In this document: positions 1 to 12,074 of the stretch, in pieces
Layout: each line of letters starts with the position of its first letter
Numbering within the stretch: position 1 is the first letter of the stretch
NCBI RefSeq assembly: GCF_937616625.2
Contig: NC_065571.1
Span: 126,501 to 190,500 of the forward strand
Source: Mercurialis annua
Taxonomy: Eukaryota; Streptophyta; Magnoliopsida; Malpighiales; Euphorbiaceae
Length of the DNA stretch: 64,000 nt
Direction of reading: 5' to 3'
Notes under the pieces: generated by a model
What the model saw: the letters and a program-made list of their open reading frames with translations, nothing else
Told to the model about the DNA's origin: nothing
The model's database searches: none
Translations under genes and position numbers: made by a program

Positions 1-539
1 ATTACTTTTATTCTTATTAAAAGATCAAATTATTATAGGTGAAGTTCTAATAATGATTACTATTTTCTTCAAGACATATGCGTAAACATGCATTAGTTCA
101 TTTTACCTTGTGCTATTACTAATAAATTAAAGTTATCAATAGTCAAACTTTAAGAAACTAACCTTTGAAGTATAAAATTTTGGATATCGTATTAAGTAAA
201 TGATTCATCTAGAAGTTTAGCTATATATTTTTTTTTATTGATTTAATTATATAGAAAGAAATAGCAATGTAATTATGGAAGCAAGATTATGGACAATGTA
301 TTGTTCTCCCATTCTGCCATTGATTTTGATATCCAAGAGAACAGATGTCGGCCATGGATTGGCTGATAGCGTTGCACGTGGATTGAAGGGCTAATAGAGA
401 GAAGAGCCATGCTGCTGATTGACGACTCTGCTTTCGCTTCAGCAAACATGTGGGGGCTAGCCATGGAATGGAATAGAATGCCCTAAAACACATTCATTTA
501 CTATTTGGCTCAACCGATAATTAAAATAAGACGGAAGGA
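1..539. other. AT-rich intergenic DNA, no gene seen
   Basis: Short open frames here lack recognisable domains and the base composition is that of the surrounding non-coding DNA. Nothing further can be supported. Confidence 0.5.
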
Positions 540-3250
540 TTACTGTTTTTATATAAGCGAAATCGCGTTTTCAGAAATGCTGGTTGAATAACCCTAGTTA
601 TTCTGACCCACGCGCATTTCTGAAAACCGGTGCAGTAGTACAGGGACTTGGCTCACGTACCTTGCCTCGCAGGCAGCCCTGTTTCAAACCGCGCACCCGA
701 ACAATATGTTTAATGAAACATATCGAACACTTTCCTTTTCAAAGCGTTATATCAAACATATTTAAAAACATGCACAGCAGGCACACAAACGTAAGGCCAG
801 CTAAACTACACACAGTGTCTTTGCAGACCAAAGACACGAAGCTAGGCCCATCCGTAGGGGACACCATAAAACACCATATGCCTATTAGGTAGCCACTTAT
901 TAGAGCTAGACAAAGTCAGGTTCCTATCAGAGTATATAGACAGAGGAACCATGACGTGGCCACAGGCATATCAAACCTATAAACACTATTGCAGCATCTA
1001 AGAGTTTAAAGTGTTATTTACATAACAACAGAATAAGCTTCCCTGATGGAAAAGGGTGGAAGCTCGACCAGACCCGGTAGCTAGGTACCTGAAAATGATA
1101 AACAACAACGGGGTCAGAAATATAAATATTTCTGAATGAGTAGATAGGTTTACAGTTAAATACCAAAATCGCGTATAGACAAAATATCGGTATATAAAAA
1201 TATTACCAGTTCTCGATCCAAATGAAACCCTAGTCCTGTTACGTTATAGTGCTATCATATATATAATGCATATGCACAACTCTTGTTTGATACAGGATGA
1301 GCTGTATACTTATGTATCACAGCCATCTTAACTCTGTATAGGGTTGCTGGACCGGAACTTAAATCACTGCCACCTCAGGACTACCCATTAGGTTTAAGCC
1401 GCTTTACAAGCATTTGGCTTAAAACCTAATCTCAACATGTATGCTTATAATATTTACCTCTCATCTAGTTCATTAACACCGGTGATCACACAGTCCTATT
1501 GTTGCCCAATAGATAGCTCGTTTCAATGGATCTTCCTTGGTTAAGTTTCATACCTAGTGCGATTTGTGGATTTAAAAACAATTGAATACTAATATTCAAA
1601 AGTAAACAAATGAACTCACAAACACCACTAAGTCTGTAACTTAATCTTGTGGTTGTGGTCAGACTGCTGACTAGCTGGTCGGACTAAACACACAAAGCAA
1701 ATAAGATAAAATACATCAATATATGTTTCCTATAAAATTTCTAGGTCCTTAAACCCAGATCTAGGTCAAACATTTAATCATTTAAACATATAGCACTTAT
1801 GGTCTCTTTTCTTTTTAAAATCATATTATAAATTCTCGTTTTGAGAAAACGTTCTAACTTCTCTCTAGAAGTTATTTTAGGTATCACAATACCTAAAGAA
1901 AACCATTTATAGTATAGACCTAATTGTCAAAACAATTCTCGGTCATATACTAAGTATTTAGCCAAACAGATTGCTAAATCTTTAAAATCGTTTAAACGTT
2001 GACTTTAACTCTTTTAAAGTCCATTATAAACGTTTTACTTTACTTTTAAAATCTCCTTTTAAAAGTCTTTAGGTTTAGGTTATAAAACCTTTTCACTTTC
2101 TTCTAACACAAGTTATCATTTTAAAATATATAACTTTGATTAAAAACATTTATTAAAAATATTTTATGTTCGGTTGAAAAACACCTCGGGTTATTAGGCG
2201 AAAGCACGTCGGAATCGCCCCCGAAAAGTCCCCCGAAAACCGAAGAAAATCGACCCCCGACTGCTCGTCGGGGCAGCTGTGCGGTCGCACAGCATTTCAA
2301 AGCTGTGCGTCCGCACAGCTGATGCTGTGCGCCCGCACAGCCCCATAATTTCAATTCTGAGACCTCCCGTCCTGCTTAAAACGTTCAAAAACGCTATTCT
2401 AACGTCCACAATCACGTATACACAATTCAAAATCAATACGGACGTTTAAAACGATAATTCGATACGGTAACCGTTTATAAACGAGTTTATATTCGAAATA
2501 AATCGAAATAAACGTTTAATACGGATATAATACCTCGATTACGTGAGTAATCAATGAAGAAATTGAGTTAGAATCGAGAAATGGATCGAACGGCCGAAAC
2601 CCTAATTGTCGCCGCACTTCAGAGAGCTAAGCAGCTATTTTTATTCTTTCAAAATGAAAGAATGAGGCCTCTGCCTCTAATTCACAACCTAATGTTTATA
2701 TATATAGTTTTGGATAAAGTGCAGTTTAGTACTAGCTCAATCATGCACTTTAAACCAACTTCTAAACTAGTCGTCCGTAGCCTAAATGGAAATGATTTTC
2801 AAATTTCGTGAAAATTTTACCAAAAAATCAAATAAAATATAAAATGAATAAAAATATTATTTTTATTCCCATCCGACTTATATTTTATTCTTAATAAATC
2901 ATTTTTGATTTATTTAAGCCCGCATTGACTGCGATTGGTAAAATTTCTGCTTCCAAATTTTATCAAATTTTCACGATAACCTTTTTAAAATATTTCGCGA
3001 ATATTAGCACCAAAAATATTCGCTAGGGACTTATGAATTATTCTGCACCCAATTTATAAATCCATATTCTCTCCGTTAACTATATAACTAATCAAATTTA
3101 AATTCTAAAAAATTTAAATTTACAATCCTATAGCCATAATAAAAATTTAGGGACACTTGTAAATTAAATTTATTTTAAAATTTAATTTACCTACTCCCGT
3201 CTAATAAAATATTAGACACGTGGCTATATTTTAACTCTTAAATTTCCGGA
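540..3250 (-). repeat. Degenerate chromovirus-type LTR (approximate limits)
   Basis: This stretch shares ordered landmarks with the well-defined LTRs at 35195-38157 and 51734-54098. It has a conserved box around 1483-1525 (GTGATCACACAG followed by CCAATAGATAGCT). A GC-rich palindrome array lies at 2276-2341. A GACACGTGG-type motif near the far end (about 3208) is the counterpart of GGACACGTG next to the TGTAATACCCC terminus. The order of these landmarks places the element in reverse orientation. The outer ends are not recognisable and no target duplication was found, so the limits are estimates. Open frames inside, such as 584-892, have no domain and are not called genes. It is most likely a solo LTR or LTR remnant of the same broad family. 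Confidence 0.5.
2276..2341. repeat. GC-rich palindrome array in LTR
   Basis: Three imperfect palindromes of the form GCTGTGCG-N-CCGCACAGC follow one another: GCTGTGCGGTCGCACAGC, AGCTGTGCGTCCGCACAGCT and GCTGTGCGCCCGCACAGC. Each could fold into a short hairpin. They occupy the place where other LTRs in this window carry their own palindrome arrays. Confidence 0.8.
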
Positions 3251-3468
3251 TTATTATAAAAAATAAATAAAAAAATATGACTTACTATTTGACAATTGAG
3301 TTTAGTTGTGGATAGTTAAGTTCATTTTATTTAAAATTACATCAAAGTGAATTTTAATAATAAAATTATATAAAACTAAACTTAACACTTAATCTATTTG
3401 AAGAGAAATAAAATAATATAATAAAAATTTATAAATAAAATTTTAACAGCGTTATAGAATAAAAAAAT

Positions 3469-3819
3469 GAACAAAGGGTCAACGCGCCCCCTGAACTTGT
3501 GACACGGGGTCATTTAACCTTTATATTTTTTTGAGCAACTAACCCCAAAACTCTTTATTTTTGGGTCAAATAACCCCATAATTGTATTTTAAAACGCGTA
3601 AAATACAAATCGGAGGTGAGAGATATAGAAAAGTAATTAGATACTTCCCTAATTATTGCGATATGATTATCCTAAATTTATTTTTTAAAATAAAAAATAT
3701 AAATTATGGGTTACTTGACTCAAAAATGAAGAGTTTTGGGGTTAGTTGCTCAAAAAGGTATAAATTGGGCTACATGACCCCGTGTCACAAGTTTAAGGGG
3801 CGCGTTGACTCTTTCTTCA
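3469..3819. mobile_element. Foldback MITE, GGGTCAACGCG family, copy 1
   Basis: The two halves are inverted copies of each other over most of the 351 bp. The ends read GAACAAAGGGTCAACGCG and its near complement CGCGTTGACTCTTTCTTC. The element is flanked by a perfect 9-bp direct repeat, TAAAAAAAT, at 3460-3468 and 3820-3828. Two more copies lie at 48097-48451 and 62633-62985. A 9-bp duplication fits Mutator-type (MULE) mobilisation. There is no coding capacity of its own; the 97-residue frame inside is a by-product. Confidence 0.85.
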
Positions 3820-3828
3820 TAAAAAAAT

Positions 3829-4743
3829 TATATTTAAAAAAAATTACGGATGCCCCAACTTTGAAACATTTTTAAGATCATTCCATTTTTTAAACTATTT
3901 CAAACAAACTAAAACCACCTTAATTCATTGAAAATCTTAAATTTGAAAACCCAAACAAACATTAAGCATTATTTATTAAAAATCTGACAATAAATTGTTA
4001 GGTCGTGAGTTCAAATCAGCTCCTAAGTGTTTCTCATTTTCAATTATATAAAAAAAAAATTATAAACAGTATAGATATGCCATAGTCTGCTTTATTGAAC
4101 TTTTATTTTTTTATTTTTTTTTAAAAGCGAAATAGAAATATTATTTTATTGAACCAAAGACATCATTATGCACCTTTAATACTACTTGATAGTGAAAAGG
4201 AGATTCTTTTAAGTTTAGGGATTAAATTTATTTAATTCATCAAGCTACACACAACTCAGTCTATCTGATAGTTAATTTACTTCGTTGAATATTTAATCAT
4301 TTTCTTCTAAAATTTAATTTTATACACAGCCGCTTCAGTTTGTCTTCATTTTTTAGTTTATTGAATTATCTTAAAATATGCCAGTATGCCATTCTTATAA
4401 ACCCTAGTTCAAAAAAAATTGAAATCTTCACCACATATCCAAATTCCTAAACTTACTAGTCAATATAAAATCACACTTAAAATATTAAAACAAGATTTCA
4501 AAACCCACTACTAGTTTTTTCAGATTAAAGTGAGATGCAAACCTTAAGCTTAAAACAAAGGTTGGTGAACTCTTATTTGATTTGTCACTGCACCTACCAT
4601 ATATATAAGTTCTTCATATATATTTATATATTAAATTTTATATATATTTATATATTTCCAAGTCTAATCCATCATACGAGATAAGCTGCACCTCAAATAT
4701 TAAGCACCATAGAAACATATTGATAAAATTGAAAATAATATAA

Positions 4744-4747
<4 letters not shown>
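3829..4747. other. Intergenic AT-rich DNA
   Basis: No gene is recognised. A short stretch near 4000-4020 (GTGAGTTCAAATCAGCTCC) loosely resembles a tRNA B-box, as in SINEs, but no partner A-box or terminus was found. Confidence 0.4.

Positions 4748-4817
<70 letters not shown>
4748..4817. repeat. (TA)n microsatellite
   Basis: About 70 bp of uninterrupted TA dinucleotide repeat lies downstream (3' side) of the AHL gene. It is likely to vary in length between individuals. Confidence 0.98.
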
Positions 4818-4822
<5 letters not shown>

Positions 4823-5111
4823 AAAAACAGTTCAACAAAATTAAACTGAATTGGAAACAGAAGATGAACAGAAGAAGAAACTATTAAACAACTAGGAATT
4901 GGGAAACAATTAAGAAACAAAATTAATACCATCCTTTATTTTATTGAGAACAAGAAAAGGTACAAATCAAAGTTTAAAATATACATTCACACCCATGATT
5001 TCTCATCTTTCACAAACTCTATCATCTACTGTGTTTTTGTCTAGTCACCATTTCAATTAAACCCTACCATTTTTAGTACAAACACAATTGAAGCATCATC
5101 AGAAATGATCA

Positions 5112-5963
5112 CTACAAATAAGGAGTTTTTCCATGAGCCCAAGCATATGCATCATGCCCTAACTGACCTCCATTCATCAAATTTGGTGGCAGGTTGTATA
5201 TGGGCATACCGGAGGGGTCAGGCAGCCCGGATTGCTGTCCGCTGCTTCCGATAGGCGGCGGTGAGTTATTAGACCCGCCGTGGATCGGTCCTTGTGCAGG
5301 TTCTTCATCATCTTCTAATGGTAACCTTTCATAAGTTGCATTAGCGAACGTTGCTGCAATGACCATAACTGGCCCTGCTGCTATTAGTGAACCCACTACA
5401 CTTCCTCCGACAACTTGGCCTTGACCACCGGCTAAGTACACCGTCAGACCGGTGGAGCCAGGTGGAGCTGGTCCAGGCAAAAAGGCTCCAGTTAAAGACA
5501 AAATTTCGAACCTACCATGAAGTGCTACTACAGAACCTGGTGCTGCAGGCTGTCTTAGGGTTACGTTTGCTACTGAGCCACTGCCACTAAGAACACAAAC
5601 ACCTCTTTGACGCCGCCGAGCAAATTGTGCGACAGCCTCCGCTACATCAGCTCCACTTACCACTTCCATTACATGGCTTCGAAGAGTATTAGGGCTGTCT
5701 CTAGTGATGAAAATTGGCGGTTTCTGTTTATTTTTTGATCCGGGAGGCCGGCCTCGAGGCCTTCGAGTACCGACTTCAACAGCACCCTCTTTAGGCTCGT
5801 CGCCGCCGTCTCTATCTTCTTCTTCATCGTTCCCTCCGCTGCCACTCCGGTTGGTGGTTTCATGAACGGAGATTTCGCGGTTGACTTTGTTTAAAGCATG
5901 AGAATTCGATGCAGGGTCTAGCCCTGCTAGGCCAATCTGGCCAGTCCACCATGGATTAGCCAG
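5112..5963 (-). CDS. AHL: AT-hook motif nuclear-localised (AHL) protein, CTG at expected start
   Basis: AHL proteins bind the minor groove of AT-rich DNA and form trimers in the nucleus, where they act as transcription and chromatin regulators in plant development. The frame is a single exon of 283 codons. An acidic linker (residues 46-60) is followed by a type-I AT-hook with the RGRP core at 70-73 and the following GSKNK. The PPC/DUF296 domain covers about residues 83-225 and contains the signature GRFEIL at 150-155. The tail is Gly/Pro/Ser-rich and ends in a [15 protein letters not shown] C terminus. This architecture fits the intronless clade-A AHLs. Family members start MANPWWTGQ; here the codon aligned with Met is CTG (5961-5963). 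An in-frame TAA lies upstream with no ATG between them. The next in-frame ATG is residue 99, which would remove the AT-hook. CTG initiation in a good context (A at -3, G at +4), a loss of function or a sequence error are all possible. Confidence 0.9.
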   Translation of the reverse strand: MANPWWTGQIGLAGLDPASNSHALNKVNREISVHETTNRSGSGGNDEEEDRDGGDEPKEGAVEVGTRRPRGRPPGSKNKQKPPIFITRDSPNTLRSHVMEVVSGADVAEAVAQFARRRQRGVCVLSGSGSVANVTLRQPAAPGSVVALHGRFEILSLTGAFLPGPAPPGSTGLTVYLAGGQGQVVGGSVVGSLIAAGPVMVIAATFANATYERLPLEDDEEPAQGPIHGGSNNSPPPIGSSGQQSGLPDPSGMPIYNLPPNLMNGGQLGHDAYAWAHGKTPYL

Positions 5964-6305
5964 CGTCGCAAATTTTGAGAAGAAATTACTGAATTAGAAG
6001 AATCAAGAAAAACACTAGATTGGGGTTCTTGAACTGTTGAATTCTTGATTTATTTGCCGTATTTAGATCACAAAGTCAAAGCAAAGAAGATCAAGAAAAA
6101 GGGTTCTTGAGCAGGCTACCATTAGAGTACTCAAAGATTTTGATGAGAAATGATAAAAAGAATTAAAGAGCGAATTAGATGCAAGTTGGTGATGGAATCA
6201 AGAAAAGAGAAGATGATCAAATTAGTAATCGTAATAGCAAAGAAGAAAGAACAGATGCAAAATCACATAACAGAATCAATGTAGAAGACAGAGAGAGAAA
6301 GAATA

Positions 6306-6350
6306 ATTTAACAAAAAACAGTTGAAATATTTTAATCACACTATATATAA
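6306..6350 (-). promoter_or_regulatory. Putative TATA box and start region of the AHL gene
   Basis: Read on the minus strand there is a TTTATATATAG element at about 6340-6350. Downstream of it is a pyrimidine-rich stretch (TTCTTTCTCTCTCTGTC) typical of plant 5' leaders. This would give a leader of roughly 340 nt before the coding frame. It is inferred from position and composition only. Confidence 0.4.
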
Positions 6351-6359
6351 AATAAGGAA

Positions 6360-7907
6360 CGGAATTAGAATTAGACCCTCACACAGCAAAAAATGGATCA
6401 ATCTCTAATATCTAAATATTTTTCGTTGAATGTTTCGCCTTGTGTTCTGATTTAGGGAGCTAATAATAACCTAAGGTTTTTCTCTCTCGAAAGTTTTAAA
6501 CTTATGCCAAGTTATATGCAGATAAATATATAAAACTATAGTCTAAAATTATATAGTATAAAAGAGCTAGCTCTTCTTTTAGAGGTCATTGAAATTAGGG
6601 TTTCGTGGGGTCTTGTGCGCGTGGGCAGGTGGAGAGCACGTCGTTTTCTCGTGCCCCAACCCCAACATGTTGAATAGGGAAAGAGAAAGAGAAAGAGACC
6701 CATATATTTTGTTTGTTTGATCAATGGATTTCATTTATAATGGACCCTTCATTTTCATCTACCTCTTTTGTGTATTTGCTATCTACATTGTTTCTTAATT
6801 TGTCTTGTATATTGTTGTTATGCGAGATATTCATGTTTCAACTCTCACCGTTACTACTGATTAATCAAAAGAAAGCTAGCGATATCCATCGATTTTAAGA
6901 AATTTAAGCGGAAAATGAAACGCTCGACAAGTTTTTTATGCATATCTTGGCTATTAGTTTTTTTTAATGGCCATGACAAATGGTTTTAGTATTATTCTAA
7001 AGTAGGTTTTATTGGGTGCTTCGAGTGGTTAAGTGGTGTTGTGTCTTGGCCTGCTCATTGCAAGTTGTACAATGTTATTGCGCTAATTTTATAGTTTTTT
7101 TATCTTCAAGAAAATGGAACTCTTATATGTTCTTTAAATAGTTAAAAAATATCATTTATAAATACAAATTTCATGCCATTGCCACTTTAGTATATTGAAA
7201 TTTAAAAACTCTTTCCGATCTTAAATTTTTATTAGAAACATGTCAAAAAAATCCTATACTACCATAAATTCTGCTTTTACGCTAAAAGCAAAAACTTCGT
7301 CGCTTAATTAGATTATTGACGGATTATCAACGGATTTAGTCTATCGGTAATGTATTCTTTGCTAAACGGTTAATAAGGGAAAAATATCCGTCGCTAATTT
7401 ACCAATAGATTCGACGGATTTTTTCAATCGAAAATTAAATAAATAATTTTTTTAATTAAATCGTAAAACTATTCATTTTAACTATTATTTAATCCATCGA
7501 TTATCCGGTAGATCATCTACCGTCAACCATTGTCACCTATTCTAGATTTTCGTAAATTTTTCAGTATGTCACTCATCCTATCATTGCTCTCACCCAACCC
7601 TCTTTAATCCTGAAATTTTTCCATACTTAATTTTATCTTAACCAACTTAAATTATTGTTATATATCTATATATATTATATTTAACTTAGAAATAAAATAA
7701 ATAAATTATAACTTCCGCAATTTACTCATATTTTAAAATAATTATTTTTAAAATTATTAATTTTTAAAATAATTACTTTTTAAAAAATTATTTTGTTAAA
7801 ATTATTAATTTTTAAATAATTAATTTTTTTTAAATTGTTTTTTTTTAATTTTTTAAAATTGTTTTTTTTTTAAATTTTTTGAAATTGTTTTTTTTTCAAA
7901 TAATTAT
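6360..7907. other. Intergenic DNA, no gene seen
   Basis: The stretch is AT-rich. Around 7300-7420 there are repeated CCGTCGCTAA and GACGGATT words, as often seen in degenerate DNA-transposon tails. 7015-7075 has a weak tRNA/SINE-like look. Long A/T homopolymer blocks run from 7730 to 7900. None has clear ends. Confidence 0.4.
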
Positions 7908-8539
7908 TGATGGAGTTTGTCTTCTTAAGGGTAAACCTGTAAAACAATGGTTAGACTGCTCATCAGACGATGGTTGTCCGGTGAGCACTATAATGCTTAA
8001 GTCAGTATTAAGTTTAAAAGAGTATTATTTGTAATTGTGTATTCAATCTTTATATAGGCAATACATCAAGTCCTTTTATATTGAGCTTGGAGGACTACCT
8101 TGTAGAGTACAAATAGAAAAAACATTCCTACTTAGCATATGAGTCCAAATAGGAAAGAGATTTTTATTAGTATGTGAGTCTTGTTTAGGAATAAGTCTCT
8201 TAAATAGTAACATATATACACTTTGAATTGGAATATGATTCTGAATAAAAAATATCTCTTGTTCTTCTACAATCTCCTTTATTATTGGTATTAAATTTGA
8301 ATTATATTCAGATTCTAGATCTTTAAATATATCCGCAGCGGATCTGATTACCGAACTCTATGGGATTCATTCTTTTGCTCTTTAAGCGTATGGATTCTAT
8401 TTTAAGTGCACGAGTCTCGTGACTCGGTCTTGGTTCTCTTTGACTTATTATTTTTCGGCGAGTCCTAAGGTCCGCTTCGGTGGGCAAATCCCCCATGACT
8501 TGGTTCATAATACAACTATATAGAATTGAGTTTCCATCA
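7908..8539 (-). repeat. 3' LTR of the Tat element
   Basis: The 632-bp LTR runs from TGATGGAG to TTTCCATCA, an inverted terminal match that ends TG...CA. It shares many blocks in order with 12507-13296 and with the solo copies at 27347-27943 and 40000-46647. Examples are ATGCTTAAGTCAGTATT and the CTCGGTCTT region. Confidence 0.88.
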
Positions 8540-9149
8540 TTAGCTCCCTCGCAAGAGAGCTAATATATGGATATTTATGTCTTATTTGATTTTTTGTTTT
8601 ATTTGGCGAATTTTTTCAGATCTTCGACGAGTCTCTCCAAATTCTCTTTTTATTTTATTACTTGACATGTGTTCATGATGGATTACAAATCTTTGACACG
8701 TGTCACTACAATCGCCACGTATCATTCATCTTGGATGTGTCGTAGGGTTTCAACCATTCGATTTCTTAATCGTCATCATAGTTTTATTGGGATTCGTGCA
8801 TGTATATATGTTATTCTTCTTCTTCCTCACTTCCATTTTAGATTTCTTTAAGCTTTCAAGTTCTCTAAAACGGAAACTTTTATTCACTTTTTTGGCTTTC
8901 ATCTTCAAGATTCCTCGTTTTGGAGTTGTTTTTTATCTCTCCTTCGACCCATTATATCTCATTTCCAGGTATTTCTTTGTTCATTATTTTTGATAATCTT
9001 TGTTCTTTCTTTTTTTCAGTTTCTTCATGTTCTTAGTGTTCTTAATTTGTGTTTTCATTTGCCAATCAAATTTGTGGTTTTGATCCAATTGCTTCTGAAA
9101 ATTTTAAACCTTTTTATTTACTCTTTTTTCCCTCAAAATATCTTCAGAA

Positions 9150-9660
9150 ATGGCTAATGAGGTGGGACAAATTTGAAATGCTAGAGACGACATAGATCAT
9201 ACACCTAGTTCACTTTCTTCTAAATGTTTTTTAAAAATTTCGATTAAGTGTGACTTTCCAGAAGAGTATGGGCTTAAGAGGCCTAATAAACGTTTTTGGG
9301 CTCACTGGTGCCCTAGTTCTCTGAAGAACATTTGATTGTTGGACTTAGACTTCTCTTAGAGCCTTTCTTCCTTGAAATTTGTTTAGATTTGGATATCTCG
9401 CTTGGGAAACTTTACCCCAACATTGTTTGAATCCTTATTTCTTTTTTAGAATCTTGTAGGGCTTATGGGAGAATCTTTTGCTAAACGTCTTTAACCATTT
9501 TTACGTCTTTTTAACGCGTAAAGGTGAGATGTTTTTTATGTTGGCGGTAGGCTAGGGCGATCTTTGTTGAAACTTTCTAATCTGGCGTATAGCTCCCAAA
9601 GAAGGTCTAGGTTTGGTTCTTTTTGTTCTCATGATGTGATTTCAGCCAAGAAATATATTA
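9150..9660 (+). pseudogene. Antisense extra ORF of the Tat element (gypsy-type transposon domain remnant)
   Basis: Translation from the ATG at 9150 with tolerance for stops gives segments typical of the plant putative gypsy-type transposon domain (Transposase_28-like). A block with FPEEYGLKRP is followed by GLRLLLEPF and a segment resembling LDISLGKLYPNIV. Stops occur after residue 6 and after the PNIV segment. The polarity is opposite to pol and it lies between pol and the 3' LTR. Its function in Tat elements is unknown. The assignment rests on recognised sequence pattern only. Confidence 0.6.
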
Positions 9661-9793
9661 GGGCTTATGCTTTAAATGTTTGTCTTTGTTCATAGCGAAT
9701 GTCGTGTTCGCCTAATTTCACAAACCAATGGACAAGTCTTCCAAAGGTCTTGGGTCTTTGTAATACCTTTATTAGGGGTTGATTTATTTTTAC
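9655..9793 (-). pseudogene. RT/RNase H connection fragment of the Tat element
   Basis: The minus-strand frame contains LQRPKTFGRLVHWFVKLGEH. This corresponds to the conserved LxKPExSGRLxKWAxELxEF stretch just before RNase H in Tat-lineage pol. It is cut at its upstream side by the MITE at 9794-10197 and has no continuation into a recognisable integrase. Confidence 0.7.
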
Positions 9794-10197
9794 GGATATT
9801 AAACTCCCTAGGTCACTAGGGTTACCGCGAATTACATAATGATCACTAAATTTCATTTTGTTACAAAATGGTCACTGAACTATACCTTTAATTACAAAGG
9901 GATGTCACCCATATAAAACGCATCGTTTTCACACTAAAGTTGTTACAAAAAGAACACTGAACTTTTCATAAATTACAAAAAAGTCACTGTGTTATATTTT
10001 TTATTATAAAAAGATCATTGAACTATGTCCCTTTTTGTAATAATAGCGTGCCACGTAAGCAAAAATGTTGCATTTTATATGGGTGACATCCATTTGTAAC
10101 ACAAGGTATAATTCAGTTACCATTTTGTAACAAAATGAAGTTTAGTGATCATTATGTAATTCGAGGTAACTTTAGTGACCTAGAGAGTTTGATATCC
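9794..10197. mobile_element. Foldback MITE inside the Tat element
   Basis: The left and right halves are inverted copies, with ends GGATATTAAACTCC and GAGTTTGATATCC. Long internal matches include GATCACTAAA and TTACAAAATGG on both arms. It is flanked by a perfect 10-bp repeat TTATTTTTAC at 9784-9793 and 10198-10207. It interrupts the RNase H-side pol remnant, so it inserted after the retrotransposon. Confidence 0.88.
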
Positions 10198-10700
10198 TTA
10201 TTTTTACCATCACTGTGTGGCTCTGAAAGTAGTATTTTAGCTTATTCGTCGTGGTTACGACTGTTTGTGCCATTTTTGTATTCTGGGTATGTTGATTTTG
10301 CTCCTTTTAGCACTCGGCTAATGTAGTAGATTGATTTTAGTTCTTTGTTCCTCTCTGACTAGAATAATTCTGATTGTTTCCTTTCTTACACAGATGTACA
10401 AGTATAAAGCTTCTTCTGATATTGGTCGGTGAGGGCGGTGACTCGCCCATTTAGTTTTTGGATTTCATTAATATTTTTCAGGGGTTTCAAGTCCATTATA
10501 GTTTTGATTTTTCTTGGGTTTGCCTCGATCCTTCTCTAAGATATCATGAACCCCAAAAACTTTTCTCCTTTAACTCTGAACGTCCATTTGTCTGGGTTAA
10601 GTTTCATCACATATTTGTTCAGAATCTTGAATGTTCCTTCCAAGTCTTATGCATGATTTTCTGCCTTTTCACTTTTTATTATCAAGTCGTCCACGTACAC

Positions 10701-11060
10701 CTAAACTCTTTTTCCAATCTCATTTTTTAACATAAAGTTCACGAGTCTTTGGCATATTGTCCCCGCATTTTTCATATCGAAAGGCATAGCGTTGTAGCAA
10801 TATGTTCCCTCATCGGTGATGAATGATGTTTTTCCTTGATCTTCATGTTTCATTGGAATCTGGTGGTAACCTTGTGGAGCGTCGGCCAAGTTGTACATGG
10901 TGTGTCCTGTAGTTGAGTCTATAAGTTGATCTATGTCGGGTAGCTGATAGCTATCCTTTGGGCATGCTTTGTTCAGATCGGTATAGTCCGTGCACATTCG
11001 ATTTTTTTTTGTTATCTTTCTTTACAATTACTATATATGTTGGCCACCTATTTGGGGTAA
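10701..11060 (-). pseudogene. Reverse transcriptase fragment, Ty3/gypsy Tat type
   Basis: The 98-residue open frame at 10701-10997 contains MCTDYTDLNKACPKDSY and a following QLPDIDQLIDSTTGH. It then has GYHQIPM and the EGTYCYNAMPFDMKNAG block. These are the first RT motifs of Tat-lineage gypsy elements (usual form VDYTDLNKACPKDSYPLP). Upstream, a second frame gives WPTYIVIVKKDN, so a frameshift lies near 11000. The domain ends before the YVDD box. It is a non-functional fragment. Confidence 0.88.
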
Positions 11061-12074
11061 TGGACTTCTCTAATGAATCATGTTTTCATCAATTTTTGTA
11101 CTTCATCGACGATTGTCTTTTATTTCTTTATTGAGAATTTTCTTTTCTTTTACTTCACAAGAGTTACACTTTCATTTACAACTCATGGATTATGATGTTT
11201 GGATCAATCCCAATAATTTCTTAGACTTATGGGGCGAATGTTCATGCGTTCTTTCTAAAGACTACTACAATTTTGTCTTTGTACTTCGGGGCTATATCAA
11301 CCCCAAGGTTCACTTTTTTCTCGTCGTCCAATTCTAATTTTAGCATATGGCCTTAAGGTTCACAATCCTTCTCGTAAATGTCATTATTTAGGATCTCTTT
11401 GATTGATAGCATCTTTAAGGATTCCTTTAATGATCTATCATAACATTTTTTGGCTGCCTCCCGGTCTCTTTTTATTGTGATGATCCCCTTTTTAGTTGGG
11501 TTTTCATAGTGAGTGCCCTTATGTTGGTCATAGCTGTTGAATCATCGAGAAAAGGCCTTCCCAAGATGGCGTTGTAGGGAAAATCTATCCACTATCTTAA
11601 ATAGTGTGGCAATTTCTTTGTCTTTTCTTTTCTTTCCTTTCAGATTTTTACAGCTATAGGGGTTAATGGGCGGTCCTCAGAATCCCGTGAATGGGATGGC
11701 AATTTGTTTTAATTATGCTTGCAAACCATTAATGCGTTCAAAATCTTTCGTGATTATTCCTGGTAAGGGAATTCCCTCATATGCGATGTCTCATTTTTTT
11801 TTCTCTTCTTCTAGTGGAAATCGCTCATTCTTCTTCTTTTTATCATTTGGATTGTTCTTGATGGTGGTCTTTTTTTTCTCCTTTTCTCTCTAAAAGGGTT
11901 TCTTCATCTTCTTGTTATCATCTTTCTCCTTATTTCTGTTTGCTGGGTTTCCTCTTCTTTTTGATTATTAGGTCTGAGTTATTCTCTCCCATAGGTCGTT
12001 CATTCTTGGGATCATTTTCTTTAGAATTCATCCTTTAATATGTATTTATTAAAAAGGTTTCTTCGATTTGAAGT
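11061..12074 (-). pseudogene. Protease/gag-region remnant of the Tat element
   Basis: Minus-strand translation with frameshifts and stops gives pieces such as NAILG-like LQRHLGKAFSR. Further on it gives KKGIITIKRDREAAKKCYDRSL. This is the post-protease stretch of Tat polyproteins (usually GVKTIRGDQEAARECYxxSL). No complete domain remains. Confidence 0.65.

Noticed and set aside
584..892. 102-residue open frame
   Set aside because: No domain; it lies within a decayed LTR-like repeat.
5669..5863. 64-residue frame starting [11 protein letters not shown]
   Set aside because: Out-of-frame shadow of the AHL N-terminal part; the real frame reads the acidic linker and AT-hook there.
7015..7075. tRNA-derived SINE
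   Set aside because: A weak A-box-like stretch only; no B-box at the right distance, no tail and no target duplication.
8669..8993. Hydrophobic small frames next to the Tat 3' LTR
   Set aside because: T-rich non-coding DNA of the element gives Phe/Leu-rich translations without conserved motifs.
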